Positions 7,908 through 16,117 of a stretch of 64,000 bases of DNA are shown here, one piece after another; position 1 is the first letter of the stretch, and the number at the start of each line of letters is the position of its first letter. A model generated the notes under the pieces. The model was given only the letters and a program-made list of their open reading frames with translations, did no database searches and was not told the origin of the DNA. A program made the position numbers and the translations under genes. The stretch comes from Caldifarciminota bacterium. GTDB taxonomy: Bacteria; Hydrothermota; Tepidihabitantia; Tepidihabitantales; Tepidihabitantaceae. The stretch spans positions 124,001-188,000 of the forward strand of contig JAOABP010000001.1 of the NCBI GenBank assembly GCA_026418295.1, read 5' to 3'.

Positions 7908-10745
7908 ATGCAGGATGTGATTTCAATCCGCGGGGCGAGAGAGCACAATCTGAAAAATATCAGCGTGGACATTCCGCGAAACAAACTGGTGGTGATCACC
8001 GGGATTTCCGGTTCGGGTAAATCTTCCCTGGCATTTGATACCATTTATGCTGAAGGGCAGCGCCGGTATATTGAGTCACTTTCCGCCTATGCGAGACAGT
8101 TTCTCGGGATGCTGGAAAAGCCGGACTGTGACCAGATTACCGGGCTGTCTCCGGCAATCGCAATTGAACAGCGGACGGGTGCCCGCAATCCCCGGTCAAC
8201 CGTGGGCACCACAACCGAGATTTATGACTATCTGCGTCTGCTTTTTGCCCGGGTGGGCAGGCCCTTCTGTCCGAAATGTGATCGGCCTATCAGTTCCCAG
8301 ACCAGTGATCAGATTGTTGACAGTCTGCTCAGTCTGCCGCCCGGCACCGGTATTGTGATTCTGGCGCCACTGGTGCGGGGCAGAAAGGGGGAGTACCGCG
8401 ACCAGCTCCAGCAGGCTAAACGGCGGGGTTACATCCGGGTGCGGGTGGACGGGCAAATTTATGAGCTTGAGGAGGTGCCGCCGCTGGAGAAATACAAGAA
8501 GCACAATATTGAGCTGGTGATCGACCGGCTGGCGGTCCGGTCTGAGGTGCGCAAGCGGCTTGCCGATTCAGTGGAGCTGGCGCTGAACGAGGGGCAGGGC
8601 AGATGTATTGTGCTGGTTGGTACGGGTAACGGGAAAGGGAAGGTCGAGGAGCGGATATTCTCCTCTGCGTTTGCCTGTCCGGATTGCGGTTTTTCGTTTG
8701 AGGAGATTACACCCAGGCTGTTTTCTTTTAATTCGCCCTATGGTGCCTGTCCCAAATGTCACGGTCTGGGGACAAAGATGGAGATTGACCCTGAGCGGTT
8801 GATCGCCGACCCGGAACTTTCAATTCTTGATGGCGCGATCGAACCCTGGGGAGAGGCGCGGGAGAAGAGTGGCTGGCTTTTAGGCAAACTGGAAGCACTC
8901 GCAAAAAGATTTAAATTCAGCCTGGAGACGCCGTGGAAGGATCTGCCTCCGAGTGCACGGCAGGCAATTCTCTACGGGACCGAAGAGGAGTTGAGATTCA
9001 AGTACGAGAGTGACGAATGGGAGTATACCTGGCAGGACCGTTATGAGGGACTGGTGCCGTATCTGGAGCGAATTTACCGGGAGACCGAGTCCGAGGCGCG
9101 ACGGGAATGGGTAGAGCAGTTTATGTCGGTTCTGCCCTGTCCGGAGTGCCGCGGCACAAGATTGAAGCCTGAGGCGCTGGCGGTGAAGATTGCCGGGCGG
9201 AACATTGCTGAGTTAACCAGTATGTCGGTGAAGGAGGCGCTGCGGTTCTTTGACGAGTTGAGGCTGAGTCCGAAGGAACAGGCGGTGGCGCGGGAGGTGA
9301 TTAAAGAAATCAGGCGGCGGCTGGGGTTCATGCAGCAGGTTGGGTTGGATTATCTGACTCTGGACCGGACAACCGAAAGCCTTGGAGGGGGCGAGGCGCA
9401 GCGGGTTCGGCTGGCGACCCAGATCGGTTCCGGGCTGACGGGGGTGGTTTATATTTTGGATGAGCCGTCAATCGGTCTACACCAGCGGGATAACCGGAAA
9501 CTGCTTTCCACACTCAAGGGTTTGCGGGATCTGGGTAATACGGTAATTGTGGTTGAACACGACGAGGAGACTATTCGCGAAGCGGACTGGGTGATTGATC
9601 TCGGCCCGGGTGCCGGTGCGCAGGGTGGAAGAGTAGTGGTGCAGGGCAGACCGGAAGATCTCATGGCCTGCCCGGAGTCGCTCACCGGTGCCTACCTGGC
9701 CGGTAGGCGCCGGATTGAGGTGCCGAAGGAACGGCGTCAACCGCAGCGCGGTTTCCTCCGGATTGAGGGGTGCCGGGAGAACAATCTGAAAAATATCGAT
9801 GTTGAGATTCCGCTCGGGTTGCTGGTATGTGTGACTGGAGTTTCGGGTTCGGGTAAGTCCACGCTGGTCAATGATATTCTTTACCGGGCGCTGGCACGTC
9901 ACTTTTACAATTCACTGGAAAAACCGGGTGCGCACAAGCGGATTGTCGGATTGGAGAAGATTGACAAGGTGATCAATATTGATCAGTCGCCGATCGGCCG
10001 GACACCCCGCTCCAATCCTGCAACCTACACCGGTGCCTTCGGTCCGATCCGGGAGCTTTTTGCCCGGACAAAGGAGGCGCGCCGGCGCGGGTACAAACCG
10101 GGGAGGTTTTCATTTAATGTCCGCGGGGGGAGATGTGAGGCATGTGCCGGTGACGGTATTATCCGGGTCGAGATGCATTTTCTGCCCGATGTTTATGTTA
10201 CCTGCGATGTCTGCAAGGGTCGGCGTTACAACCGCGAGACACTGGAGGTGAAGTACAGGGGCAGAAATATCAGCGAGGTTCTGGCAATGAGTATTGATGA
10301 GGCATATGATTTCTTTCTGAATATTCCTGCGGTGGAACGGAAGCTGAAGCTCCTGAAGGATGTCGGGCTGGGATATGTTCAGCTCGGTCAGCCGGCACCA
10401 ACCCTGTCAGGCGGTGAGGCCCAGCGGATCAAGCTTGCCCGGGAACTGTCGAAAATCGGGACTGGCAGGACACTTTATCTTCTGGATGAGCCGACAACCG
10501 GTCTGCATTTTGAAGATGTCCGGCTCCTGCTCGGCGTATTGAACCGGCTCGTAGAACGGGGGAATACGGTGGTGGTAATTGAGCACAATCTCGAGGTGAT
10601 CAAGTGCGCCGACTGGCTGATTGATCTGGGACCGGAAGGAGGGGATGAAGGAGGACAGATCGTCTGCACCGGTCCGCCCGAACAGGTTGCCGTCTGTCCG
10701 GAATCGTGGACCGGCAGGTTTCTCAAGCCGATTCTGCAGGTTTAA
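7908..10745 (+). CDS. uvrA: Excinuclease ABC subunit A
   Basis: UvrA is the damage-recognition ATPase of nucleotide excision repair. The 945-residue product has two ABC modules with Walker A sites GISGSGKSS and GVSGSGKST. Signature motifs are LGGGEAQR and LSGGEAQRI. Zinc knuckles are seen at [14 protein letters not shown] and [14 protein letters not shown]. The opening [14 protein letters not shown] is the usual UvrA N-terminus, which favours the ATG at 7908. The frame stays open upstream to a TTG at 7830, and a GGAGG at 7832-7836 lies too close to any in-frame start to be convincing. UvrB and UvrC are not in the window. The gene ends one base before the convergent ymdB gene. Confidence 0.97.
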   Translation: MQDVISIRGAREHNLKNISVDIPRNKLVVITGISGSGKSSLAFDTIYAEGQRRYIESLSAYARQFLGMLEKPDCDQITGLSPAIAIEQRTGARNPRSTVGTTTEIYDYLRLLFARVGRPFCPKCDRPISSQTSDQIVDSLLSLPPGTGIVILAPLVRGRKGEYRDQLQQAKRRGYIRVRVDGQIYELEEVPPLEKYKKHNIELVIDRLAVRSEVRKRLADSVELALNEGQGRCIVLVGTGNGKGKVEERIFSSAFACPDCGFSFEEITPRLFSFNSPYGACPKCHGLGTKMEIDPERLIADPELSILDGAIEPWGEAREKSGWLLGKLEALAKRFKFSLETPWKDLPPSARQAILYGTEEELRFKYESDEWEYTWQDRYEGLVPYLERIYRETESEARREWVEQFMSVLPCPECRGTRLKPEALAVKIAGRNIAELTSMSVKEALRFFDELRLSPKEQAVAREVIKEIRRRLGFMQQVGLDYLTLDRTTESLGGGEAQRVRLATQIGSGLTGVVYILDEPSIGLHQRDNRKLLSTLKGLRDLGNTVIVVEHDEETIREADWVIDLGPGAGAQGGRVVVQGRPEDLMACPESLTGAYLAGRRRIEVPKERRQPQRGFLRIEGCRENNLKNIDVEIPLGLLVCVTGVSGSGKSTLVNDILYRALARHFYNSLEKPGAHKRIVGLEKIDKVINIDQSPIGRTPRSNPATYTGAFGPIRELFARTKEARRRGYKPGRFSFNVRGGRCEACAGDGIIRVEMHFLPDVYVTCDVCKGRRYNRETLEVKYRGRNISEVLAMSIDEAYDFFLNIPAVERKLKLLKDVGLGYVQLGQPAPTLSGGEAQRIKLARELSKIGTGRTLYLLDEPTTGLHFEDVRLLLGVLNRLVERGNTVVVIEHNLEVIKCADWLIDLGPEGGDEGGQIVCTGPPEQVAVCPESWTGRFLKPILQV

Positions 10746-10746
10746 C

Positions 10747-11553
10747 TCAGGGCGCGTTTCCCGGTTCTTTGATTGCCAGCCGTTCGATTTTAACCGTCTG
10801 TCCAGTTATAGTATCAATATCAATGAGTACACCATTGAGCCGGATGTCGGTATCTGCGGGCTGGAGCCGGATTGGGACCTGTTCAATGAGCCGGCGCAGG
10901 GACAGGTCTTTCTTCATACCCAGCACCGAATCAAATGCACCGCACATCCCGACGTCGGTGATGTAGGCGGTGCCTCCAGGCAGAATTTCCTCGTCCGCGG
11001 TCTGAATATGGGTGTGGGTGCCGAGCACGGCGGAAACCTGACCAGCAAGGAACCAGCCCATTGCCCGTTTTTCCGCGGTGGCTTCGGCGTGGAAGTCAAC
11101 GATGATAATCGAGGTCTGATTACGGATTGACGGAAGCAGAGCCCGGATGCGCTGGAACGGGCAGTCAATCGGCTTCATGAAGACTCTGCCCGCTAGGTTG
11201 ATGACCGCAATTCTGCTTCCGCCTGATTTTAGCTCATAGATCCCGAAGCCCCGGCCGGGTGCTTCAGGTGGAAAATTGAGTGGGCGGAGGATTCTTTCTT
11301 CGGTGTTCAGAAACTCCCAGAGCTCGTGGCGGTCAAAGCAGTGGTCACCAGTGGTGATGCAATCGGCGCCGGCGCGCAAAAGTTCCTCAGCCAGTTTCGG
11401 GGTAATGCCGTAGCCCCCGGCAGCATTTTCACCATTGACAATGCAGAAGGTGGTGTGGAGTTCTGTCTTCAATCCGGGCAGCAGGTGTCTAACCGCCTCC
11501 CGGCCCGGCTCGGCACAGACATCACCCAGAAACAGAATCCGTTCAGTGGGCAT
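10747..11553 (-). CDS. ymdB: YmdB-family (TIGR00282) metallophosphoesterase
   Basis: This is a cytoplasmic calcineurin-like phosphodiesterase of 268 residues. YmdB of Bacillus hydrolyses 2',3'-cyclic nucleotides, works with RNase Y and affects biofilm and motility choices. Motifs are LGDVCAEPG, NGENAAGGYG, DFHAEATAEK, GTHTHIQTADE and TDVGMCG. The segment that is normally GNHTW reads TGDHCFD, so the usual metal-ligand asparagine is an aspartate. The ATG at 11553 overlaps the end of rny by 11 bases; the frame stays open seven codons upstream inside rny. The rny-ymdB pairing is conserved in many bacteria and supports both calls. Confidence 0.92.
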   Translation of the reverse strand: MPTERILFLGDVCAEPGREAVRHLLPGLKTELHTTFCIVNGENAAGGYGITPKLAEELLRAGADCITTGDHCFDRHELWEFLNTEERILRPLNFPPEAPGRGFGIYELKSGGSRIAVINLAGRVFMKPIDCPFQRIRALLPSIRNQTSIIIVDFHAEATAEKRAMGWFLAGQVSAVLGTHTHIQTADEEILPGGTAYITDVGMCGAFDSVLGMKKDLSLRRLIEQVPIRLQPADTDIRLNGVLIDIDTITGQTVKIERLAIKEPGNAP

Positions 11554-13111
11554 AATTGACCGCCCGGGTCTCACGGATTACCGTGACTTTGATTTGCCCC
11601 GGGTATTTTAATTCCGACTCAATCTGACTCGCAATGCGGGCAGCAAGTTCACTGGCATCCTGGTCTGAGACCTTGGATGGTTCCACCAGTACCCGAATTT
11701 CCCGGCCGGCTTGGACTGCGTAAGCACGCTCGACGCCCGGGAATGAGGCAGCGATCGCTTCCAGGTTTTCAATCCGCTTGATATAGGTTTCAAAACTTTC
11801 CCGCCGGGCACCAGGCCGGGAGCCGGATACACCGTCAGCAGCAGCGACGAGGAAGGCATAAGCAGAGTCCATGGTTGTTTCCTCATGGTGGGCGGCAATC
11901 GCATTGACAACCAGCGGTTCTTCTCCATAGCGCCGGGCGAGCTCGGCACCAATCTGCGCATGTGTGCCCTCAATGGTCTGATCTGCCGCCTTGCCGATGT
12001 CGTGGAGCAGACCTGCACGTTTGGCAATCACCGGGTCCAGTTCCAATTCCTGTGCCATAAGTGCTGCAAGGTAAGCGACCTCCCGGCTATGGAGTAAAAC
12101 ATTCTGACCATAACTGGTGCGGAAGCGCAGTCTTCCCAGAAATTTCACCAGTTCCGGGTGCAGTCCTATGATACCCATCTCGAGCGCTACTTCTTCCCCG
12201 GTGGATTTAATGATTTGATCCATCTCCTGCTGAACCCGGCTGACCACCTCTTCGATTCTGGCCGGATGAATTCTGCCGTCCTGGACCAGCTTTTCCATCG
12301 CCCGACGGGCGATTTCGCGGCGGATCGGGTCGAACCCGGAAATGATGATCGCACCTGGAGTGTCATCAATCATAACTTCCACCCCGGTGATTGCCTCAAA
12401 TGTGCGGATGTTTCTGCCTTCCCGGCCGATGATCCGGCCTTTGAGTTCATCAGAAGGCAGGTTGACGACCGAGACAGTGGTTTCTGAAGTATGAGCGATA
12501 GCACAGCGCTGGATGGCAGCGGCAATTACTTCCCGGGCTTCGGCTTCAGCCCGTGCCTTTGCCTCCTCTTTGATTTCCCTGATCAGCCGGGCAGCTTCAA
12601 GCCGGGCTTCGTTTTCGAGGTTGTGAATCAGTTCGCGCTTTGCCTCTTCAGCTGAGAGTCCGGCGATCCGTTCGAGCCGGGCGTTCTCCTGTTCAATCAG
12701 CTGGTCAAGACGCTCCATCTTTGCCCGGGTTAGTTTTTCCCGGGCTGCAAGATCCCGGTCCTTTTTTATAAGATCCGCCTCTTTCTGAGTCAGTACTGCT
12801 TCGCGCCGGGCAAGAAAGGCTTCCCGTTCAGCAAGTTTCTGCTCCAGTCGTTCCAGTTCCCGCCGGGCAGCCGAGGTCTGGGCTTCAAATTTTACCCGTT
12901 CGCGGTCCCAGTCTTCCTTTGCCCGGATTTCTCCCTGACGCTGAATTTCCTCAGCCCGTTTTTTTGCCTCGGCAATGATGGCTGCACCGTCCGCCTCCCG
13001 GGCGGCAAGAAACTTCCGCGCAGCACGGCGGCTGGCATTGATGCCAACCCAGAATCCGATAATTCCGAAAACCACCGCCGCAGCGATGGGGATGATGATG
13101 TTCCAGTTCAT
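11543..13111 (-). CDS. rny: Ribonuclease Y
   Basis: RNase Y is the membrane-bound endoribonuclease that starts mRNA decay. The 522-residue product has one N-terminal transmembrane helix (residues 1-22), a charged coiled coil at about 25-180, a KH domain at about 205-270 (GRIIGREGRNIRTFE) and an HD domain at about 320-430 (HSREVAYLA, GLLHDIGKA). This is the standard architecture. The ATG at 13111 follows GGAGG by four bases; an ATG at 13123 in frame is the alternative. The gene lies directly after a predicted 6S RNA and overlaps ymdB. Transcription may run through from zapA and the 6S gene. Confidence 0.96.
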   Translation of the reverse strand: MNWNIIIPIAAAVVFGIIGFWVGINASRRAARKFLAAREADGAAIIAEAKKRAEEIQRQGEIRAKEDWDRERVKFEAQTSAARRELERLEQKLAEREAFLARREAVLTQKEADLIKKDRDLAAREKLTRAKMERLDQLIEQENARLERIAGLSAEEAKRELIHNLENEARLEAARLIREIKEEAKARAEAEAREVIAAAIQRCAIAHTSETTVSVVNLPSDELKGRIIGREGRNIRTFEAITGVEVMIDDTPGAIIISGFDPIRREIARRAMEKLVQDGRIHPARIEEVVSRVQQEMDQIIKSTGEEVALEMGIIGLHPELVKFLGRLRFRTSYGQNVLLHSREVAYLAALMAQELELDPVIAKRAGLLHDIGKAADQTIEGTHAQIGAELARRYGEEPLVVNAIAAHHEETTMDSAYAFLVAAADGVSGSRPGARRESFETYIKRIENLEAIAASFPGVERAYAVQAGREIRVLVEPSKVSDQDASELAARIASQIESELKYPGQIKVTVIRETRAVNYAH

Positions 13112-13130
13112 AATGCCTCCCATAAAAATA

Positions 13131-13290
13131 AACCCTGCGGTGTCGTGTAGTGCAGTCTCTGAACCCGTAAGACAGGTGGGAGCCTCAGAATGGTTTCACG
13201 CTGCCTTGCGGCGGCACTCCGCCATTCTATCGTAGCCCCCGTTTAACGGGTGTTGGCTCAAGACTCAGCTACTATCACGGACACTGCAGG
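13131..13290 (-). ncRNA. ssrS: 6S RNA
   Basis: 6S RNA binds the sigma-70 holoenzyme and dampens transcription in stationary phase. Read on the minus strand, the ends pair as CCTGC.GTGTC.GTG with CAC.GACAC.GCAGG, forming the long closing stem. The middle has an apical arm closed by AGAATGG/CCATTCT and capped by TGCC/GGCA. Two partly unpaired flanks form the open-promoter-like bubble, including the 3'-side CCCACCTG and GGGTTCAGAG segments. The length is about 160 bases, followed by a T-rich stretch. Its place directly after zapA matches the E. coli order zapA-ssrS. The first 26 bases lie inside the zapA coding end. The exact ends are estimates. Confidence 0.82.
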
Positions 13291-13561
13291 GAGCCTTAAT
13301 CACTTGATCCAGCTTTTCAATGAGCATGCCGACTCGACGCCGGAGCCATTCCTGCTGGGAACGGCTCTGCTGCAGGTATTCGTCTACCAGATTCATCGAT
13401 GCCAGCACCGCAGTCCGGACGGTATTCGGCTGTTGGAACTGGGTGCTGAGTTCTTTCATCTTCCGGTCAACAATTTCAGCGACCTGCAAAACATAATCGG
13501 CGTCCTGATCGGACCTGATATTGTATTCACTGCCAAAAACACGAACTACAAAATTCTTCAT
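13265..13561 (-). CDS. zapA: Cell division protein ZapA
   Basis: ZapA is a small cytoplasmic protein that cross-links FtsZ filaments at the division ring. The 98-residue product has the beta-hairpin start VRVFGSEYNIRSDQD, the helix segment YVLQVAEIVDRKMKELS, and a long C-terminal coiled coil (VDEYLQQSRSQQEWLRRRV). AGGGAG stands five bases before the ATG. It lies 26 bases after a ZapB-like coiled-coil gene and overlaps the 5' strand of the 6S RNA. The last residues (PCSVRDSS) are encoded by the 6S closing stem, so this tail may be shaped by the RNA rather than by protein function. Confidence 0.88.
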   Translation of the reverse strand: MKNFVVRVFGSEYNIRSDQDADYVLQVAEIVDRKMKELSTQFQQPNTVRTAVLASMNLVDEYLQQSRSQQEWLRRRVGMLIEKLDQVIKAPCSVRDSS

Positions 13562-13587
13562 TCCGGCTCCCTTTTTAATGATATACT

Positions 13588-13794
13588 TTACAACAGGGAA
13601 TCAATCTTGTCAATGATGGAGTTCAGCTGGTCAATCAGCTTCAGGCGCAATGTTTCCAGTCGGGCAATTTTCTCCTGCAGTTCCCGGTTTTCCCGGCGGA
13701 GCCGGCTGAGCAGTTCCACCGCCTGGTCAATCTTCCTTTCCAGCTCGTTCAGCTGTTCGTTCAGTTTCCGATCGGCAGGAAAGTCGGGTTTCAT
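13588..13794 (-). CDS. Small coiled-coil protein, ZapB-like
   Basis: This 68-residue protein is almost entirely a charged heptad-repeat coiled coil (LNELERKIDQAVELLSRL, then ENRELQEKIARLE). Its size, composition and position directly before zapA match the small coiled-coil genes that precede zapA in many Gram-negative genomes, where they act as Z-ring accessory proteins. The sequence is too simple for firm homology, so the ZapB assignment rests on context. No ribosome site is seen. It starts four bases before the end of the upstream lipoprotein gene, which suggests translational coupling. Confidence 0.72.
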   Translation of the reverse strand: MKPDFPADRKLNEQLNELERKIDQAVELLSRLRRENRELQEKIARLETLRLKLIDQLNSIIDKIDSLL

Positions 13795-13798
13795 CGGC

Positions 13799-14626
13799 TT
13801 ATCGATGGTAGATCAGGTGCAGACCCGGTACAGGCTGAAGCCAGGATTCCAGTTCAACCGTGGCGTTCGCCCGGTTTACCAGACTGACCTTCAGCAGGGC
13901 AAAGTAACTCTGGTTGTCATGGGGGATGTAGATGCCGATGAGAGCAGGCAGGGCGGTTTCCGGGATAGTGGTATAATTGAAATAGGTGGTGGCATTGACT
14001 GGAGGCAGGGGTGCATTTTCATCCGTGAGCGGGTTGGTGAGCCAGGTGCTGTCCCAGTTTGCAGTGGGGACAACTCCAGAGGGATCAGACGGTCCCATAG
14101 AGGGGCTGGCAAGGCGGTAGGGACCGCTGGTGCCGGTAGTGAAGTCGGTCAAGTAGAAATGGATGAAAGGGGCATTTTCTGTCTGACGCATAGAATAAGT
14201 ACGGGCATAGCCGGAATCCAGATTCCAGCCATATCCGGCATTCCCCGTGCCGTCCAGTTCGGAAATGGATTTCGATGGGGTGTGGAATGGCACTGTGCTC
14301 AGAAGTGTTGCAGATTTATACTCCGTGCCGGCGAAGATGGCGGAAATCTGGTATCTGCCGGTGATGCCGTGCGGATTGTGGAGAAAACTGGTGGCGGTGG
14401 TGTCGCCAATCTGTGTGAAGGTGGATTCACCTGCTGGACAGAAGTAAATTCGATAACTGTCAGGCATACCTTCAGCAGGTGTTGTCCAGACCAGCTGGAC
14501 AGTAGTGTCACTTGCAGCGGCGATCTGCAGGTTTGCCGGCGGACCGCCGATAACCCCGCAGCCAGCCAGCAGCGCAGCCGTGGTGCCTGCGACCAGAATC
14601 AAACCTGAATAAAAGGCTTTCTTCAC
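13799..14626 (-). CDS. FnIII lipoprotein with a C-terminal 'AGYGW' domain (paralog A)
   Basis: This is a 275-residue lipoprotein. The lipobox LLAGC lies near residue 23, followed by a fibronectin type III domain at about 30-120 (PPANLQIAAASDTTVQLVW, GRYQISAIF). A C-terminal domain of about 150 residues carries ISELDGTGNAGYGW, FYLTDF, ASPSMGPSDPSGVVP and a final PGLHLIYH. The same two-domain unit occurs in the next gene (14759-15571) and in the lipoprotein at 53930-55336. I do not recognise the C-terminal domain. The GTG at 14626 has AGGAGG five bases upstream and is preferred to an ATG at 14641 that overlaps that site. Outer-membrane or periplasmic anchoring is likely. Confidence 0.82.
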   Translation of the reverse strand: MKKAFYSGLILVAGTTAALLAGCGVIGGPPANLQIAAASDTTVQLVWTTPAEGMPDSYRIYFCPAGESTFTQIGDTTATSFLHNPHGITGRYQISAIFAGTEYKSATLLSTVPFHTPSKSISELDGTGNAGYGWNLDSGYARTYSMRQTENAPFIHFYLTDFTTGTSGPYRLASPSMGPSDPSGVVPTANWDSTWLTNPLTDENAPLPPVNATTYFNYTTIPETALPALIGIYIPHDNQSYFALLKVSLVNRANATVELESWLQPVPGLHLIYHR

Positions 14627-14650
14627 ACTTGCCTCCTGCATTTATTAATC

Positions 14651-14678
14651 AGGCTAATCACAGAAAACCGGTTGTCAA
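14651..14678 (-). promoter_or_regulatory. Probable promoter for the paralog A lipoprotein and possibly zapA/6S genes
   Basis: TTGACA (14678-14673) and a weak TAGCCT (14656-14651) are 16 bases apart on the minus strand. It lies between the terminator at 14711-14739 and the GTG start at 14626. The -35 is perfect and the -10 poor. Confidence 0.45.
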
Positions 14679-14710
14679 ATTAAGACTGGTTAAGTTTTAC
14701 CGATGGGATA

Positions 14711-14739
14711 ATAAAAAAGAGCCCCCATTACGGGGGCTC
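14711..14739 (-). terminator. Rho-independent terminator after paralog B lipoprotein
   Basis: A perfect 8-base stem GAGCCCCC/GGGGGCTC with a five-base loop is followed on the minus strand by TTTTTTATT. It lies 20 bases after the stop of the 14759-15571 gene and separates the two paralogs into different transcripts. Confidence 0.9.
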
Positions 14740-14758
14740 GGTGAATTAAGAACTCGGT

Positions 14759-15571
14759 TCAGTGTTGAATCAGCCGTAGTCCCTTGATAAGCTGGAACCA
14801 GCCGGACACCTGATAGGTTTTGTCCCCAGCGTTGAAGCCGTCGAGTTTGGCGAGAGCATAATAACCGTCCTGAGTGTAAATGCCAGCGAGGAACGGTGTC
14901 TGGGTGATATCCTGATAGTTGAAATACACAGTGTTGGAATGAGCAGGCAGTGGAGCATTTTCAGCTGTCAGCGGTCCTGCAATGCCATTTACCCGCCAGG
15001 AGCCTGCCGGCACAACATTACCCGGATCGGTCGGACCCTGATCCGGACTGGCGATCGAATAGGTAGTGGTCTGGAAGTCAGTTATGTAGAAATCGACATT
15101 GGCGGCATTCGCTGCCTGAGTCATCGAGTAGGTTGCACCCGCACCGCTGGTACGATTCCAGCCGTACCCAGAGTTTCCGGCAGCATTGAGTTCAGCGACT
15201 GTAAGTGCTGAAGTGGCTACCGGAACCGTAGATACGGTAGTCAGGCTCTGATATTCCTGAGAGCCGAACATTGCCGCTACCTTGTAGGTGCCGGTCTTGC
15301 CGTTGGGGTTATGGACGAACTGGGTCGTGGTGATGTTATTGGCGATTGTCGTGTAACCTGATGTGCCTGTTTCCTGGAAGTAGACGATGTATTTATCCGG
15401 AGTGCCTTCAGCCGGTGCATTCCAGGTAATTTTGACCGTGGAATCAGTGTCTGCAGTTACCTGCAGTCCGGTGGGTGCACCACCAACGATTGAACTGCAG
15501 TCCGATCCTATCGAGACAACTCCCAGTACTATCCAAGCAAGGATAGTCAGTATCGGGAGCAGCCTTTTCAT
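14759..15571 (-). CDS. FnIII secreted protein with a C-terminal 'AGYGW' domain (paralog B)
   Basis: This 270-residue paralog of the 13799-14626 product has the same layout. A hydrophobic signal (LLPILTILAWIVLGVV) is followed by a cysteine in GSDC, which is a poor lipobox. An FnIII domain follows at about 30-125 (VKITWNAPAEGTPDKYIVY). The C-terminal domain has VAELNAAGNSGYGW, FYITDF, ASPDQGPTDPGNVVP and a final GLRLIQH. AAGGAGG precedes the ATG. It follows the small lipoprotein by 17 bases and ends at a strong terminator. Codon use looks ordinary. The tandem arrangement implies local duplication, with clear divergence between the copies. The function is unknown; the FnIII unit suggests binding at the cell surface. 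Confidence 0.82.
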   Translation of the reverse strand: MKRLLPILTILAWIVLGVVSIGSDCSSIVGGAPTGLQVTADTDSTVKITWNAPAEGTPDKYIVYFQETGTSGYTTIANNITTTQFVHNPNGKTGTYKVAAMFGSQEYQSLTTVSTVPVATSALTVAELNAAGNSGYGWNRTSGAGATYSMTQAANAANVDFYITDFQTTTYSIASPDQGPTDPGNVVPAGSWRVNGIAGPLTAENAPLPAHSNTVYFNYQDITQTPFLAGIYTQDGYYALAKLDGFNAGDKTYQVSGWFQLIKGLRLIQH

Positions 15572-15588
15572 TATTCCTCCTTTTTTAG

Positions 15589-15843
15589 TTAACGTCCAAC
15601 CTTTGGCGGTTTGCCAGAAGGCTGTTCTGCCGGCTTAGGCTGAGGAGCCGGGGTAGGAGCCGGAGTTGGTGCCGGCTGGGCCAGTGACTCCGTTGGAGCC
15701 GGTGCCGGTGCAACCGACTCAGGAGCTGGAGCGGTTAATGTGCTTTCGGCCGCTGCCGGTTTGGGTTCCTCGCTCTTTTTGCTCGGACAACCGAGCACAA
15801 ACACCAGTGCGATGATTGCACAAGCGGCGATTAGTTTTTTCAC
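15589..15843 (-). CDS. Small Pro/Ala-rich lipoprotein
   Basis: This is an 84-residue lipoprotein with signal KKLIAACAIIALVFVLGC (lipobox VLGC, cysteine at 19). The rest is a low-complexity tail of Pro, Ala, Glu and Lys with PAPTPAPTPAP repeats, likely an extended linker spanning the periplasm or peptidoglycan. No folded domain is visible. It is the first gene after the promoter at 15950-15977 and is 17 bases from paralog B. It may be a structural spacer or a small wall-associated lipoprotein; no specific function can be claimed. Confidence 0.75.
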   Translation of the reverse strand: MKKLIAACAIIALVFVLGCPSKKSEEPKPAAAESTLTAPAPESVAPAPAPTESLAQPAPTPAPTPAPQPKPAEQPSGKPPKVGR

Positions 15844-15949
15844 GGTAGTCCTCCTTTTTTATATTTTAATTCGCGGTTGAGAACGCACGCCGCATTCTCA
15901 TTCGCGCCTCAACCTTAACCTAAGGCTTGTTTCAGTCTTAGTGGCAATA

Positions 15950-15977
15950 ATTTTAATATCCGGCGGTTTCTTGTCAA
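15950..15977 (-). promoter_or_regulatory. Sigma-70-type promoter for the lipoprotein operon
   Basis: TTGACA (15977-15972) and TAAAAT (15955-15950) with a 16-base spacer on the minus strand. The leader of about 100 bases contains a GGTTGAG/CTCAACC inverted repeat near 15875-15927, of unknown role. Confidence 0.7.
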
Positions 15978-16032
15978 GCAGTTCATTTTTCATAATTAAA
16001 GCAGGTTAGGTAGGGTAACCTTTAGAAACTTG

Positions 16033-16060
16033 TTGACAAAAGGCAATTAAGATTTACTAT
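16033..16060 (+). promoter_or_regulatory. Sigma-70-type promoter for the secreted-protein pair
   Basis: TTGACA at 16033-16038 and TACTAT at 16055-16060 with a 16-base spacer. The AAGGAGG ribosome site and the ATG at 16118 follow about 55 bases later. Confidence 0.68.
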
Positions 16061-16117
16061 TTTAAGGAAGGAAAGGGGTGGGGTAGAATAAGATTTACAT
16101 AAGCAAAGGAGGTTTGG

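Noticed and set aside
13250-14608. Plus-strand open frame of 452 codons
   Set aside because: It is antisense to zapA, the ZapB-like gene and the FnIII lipoprotein, all of which have clear family motifs. Its product has no recognisable domain or ribosome site.
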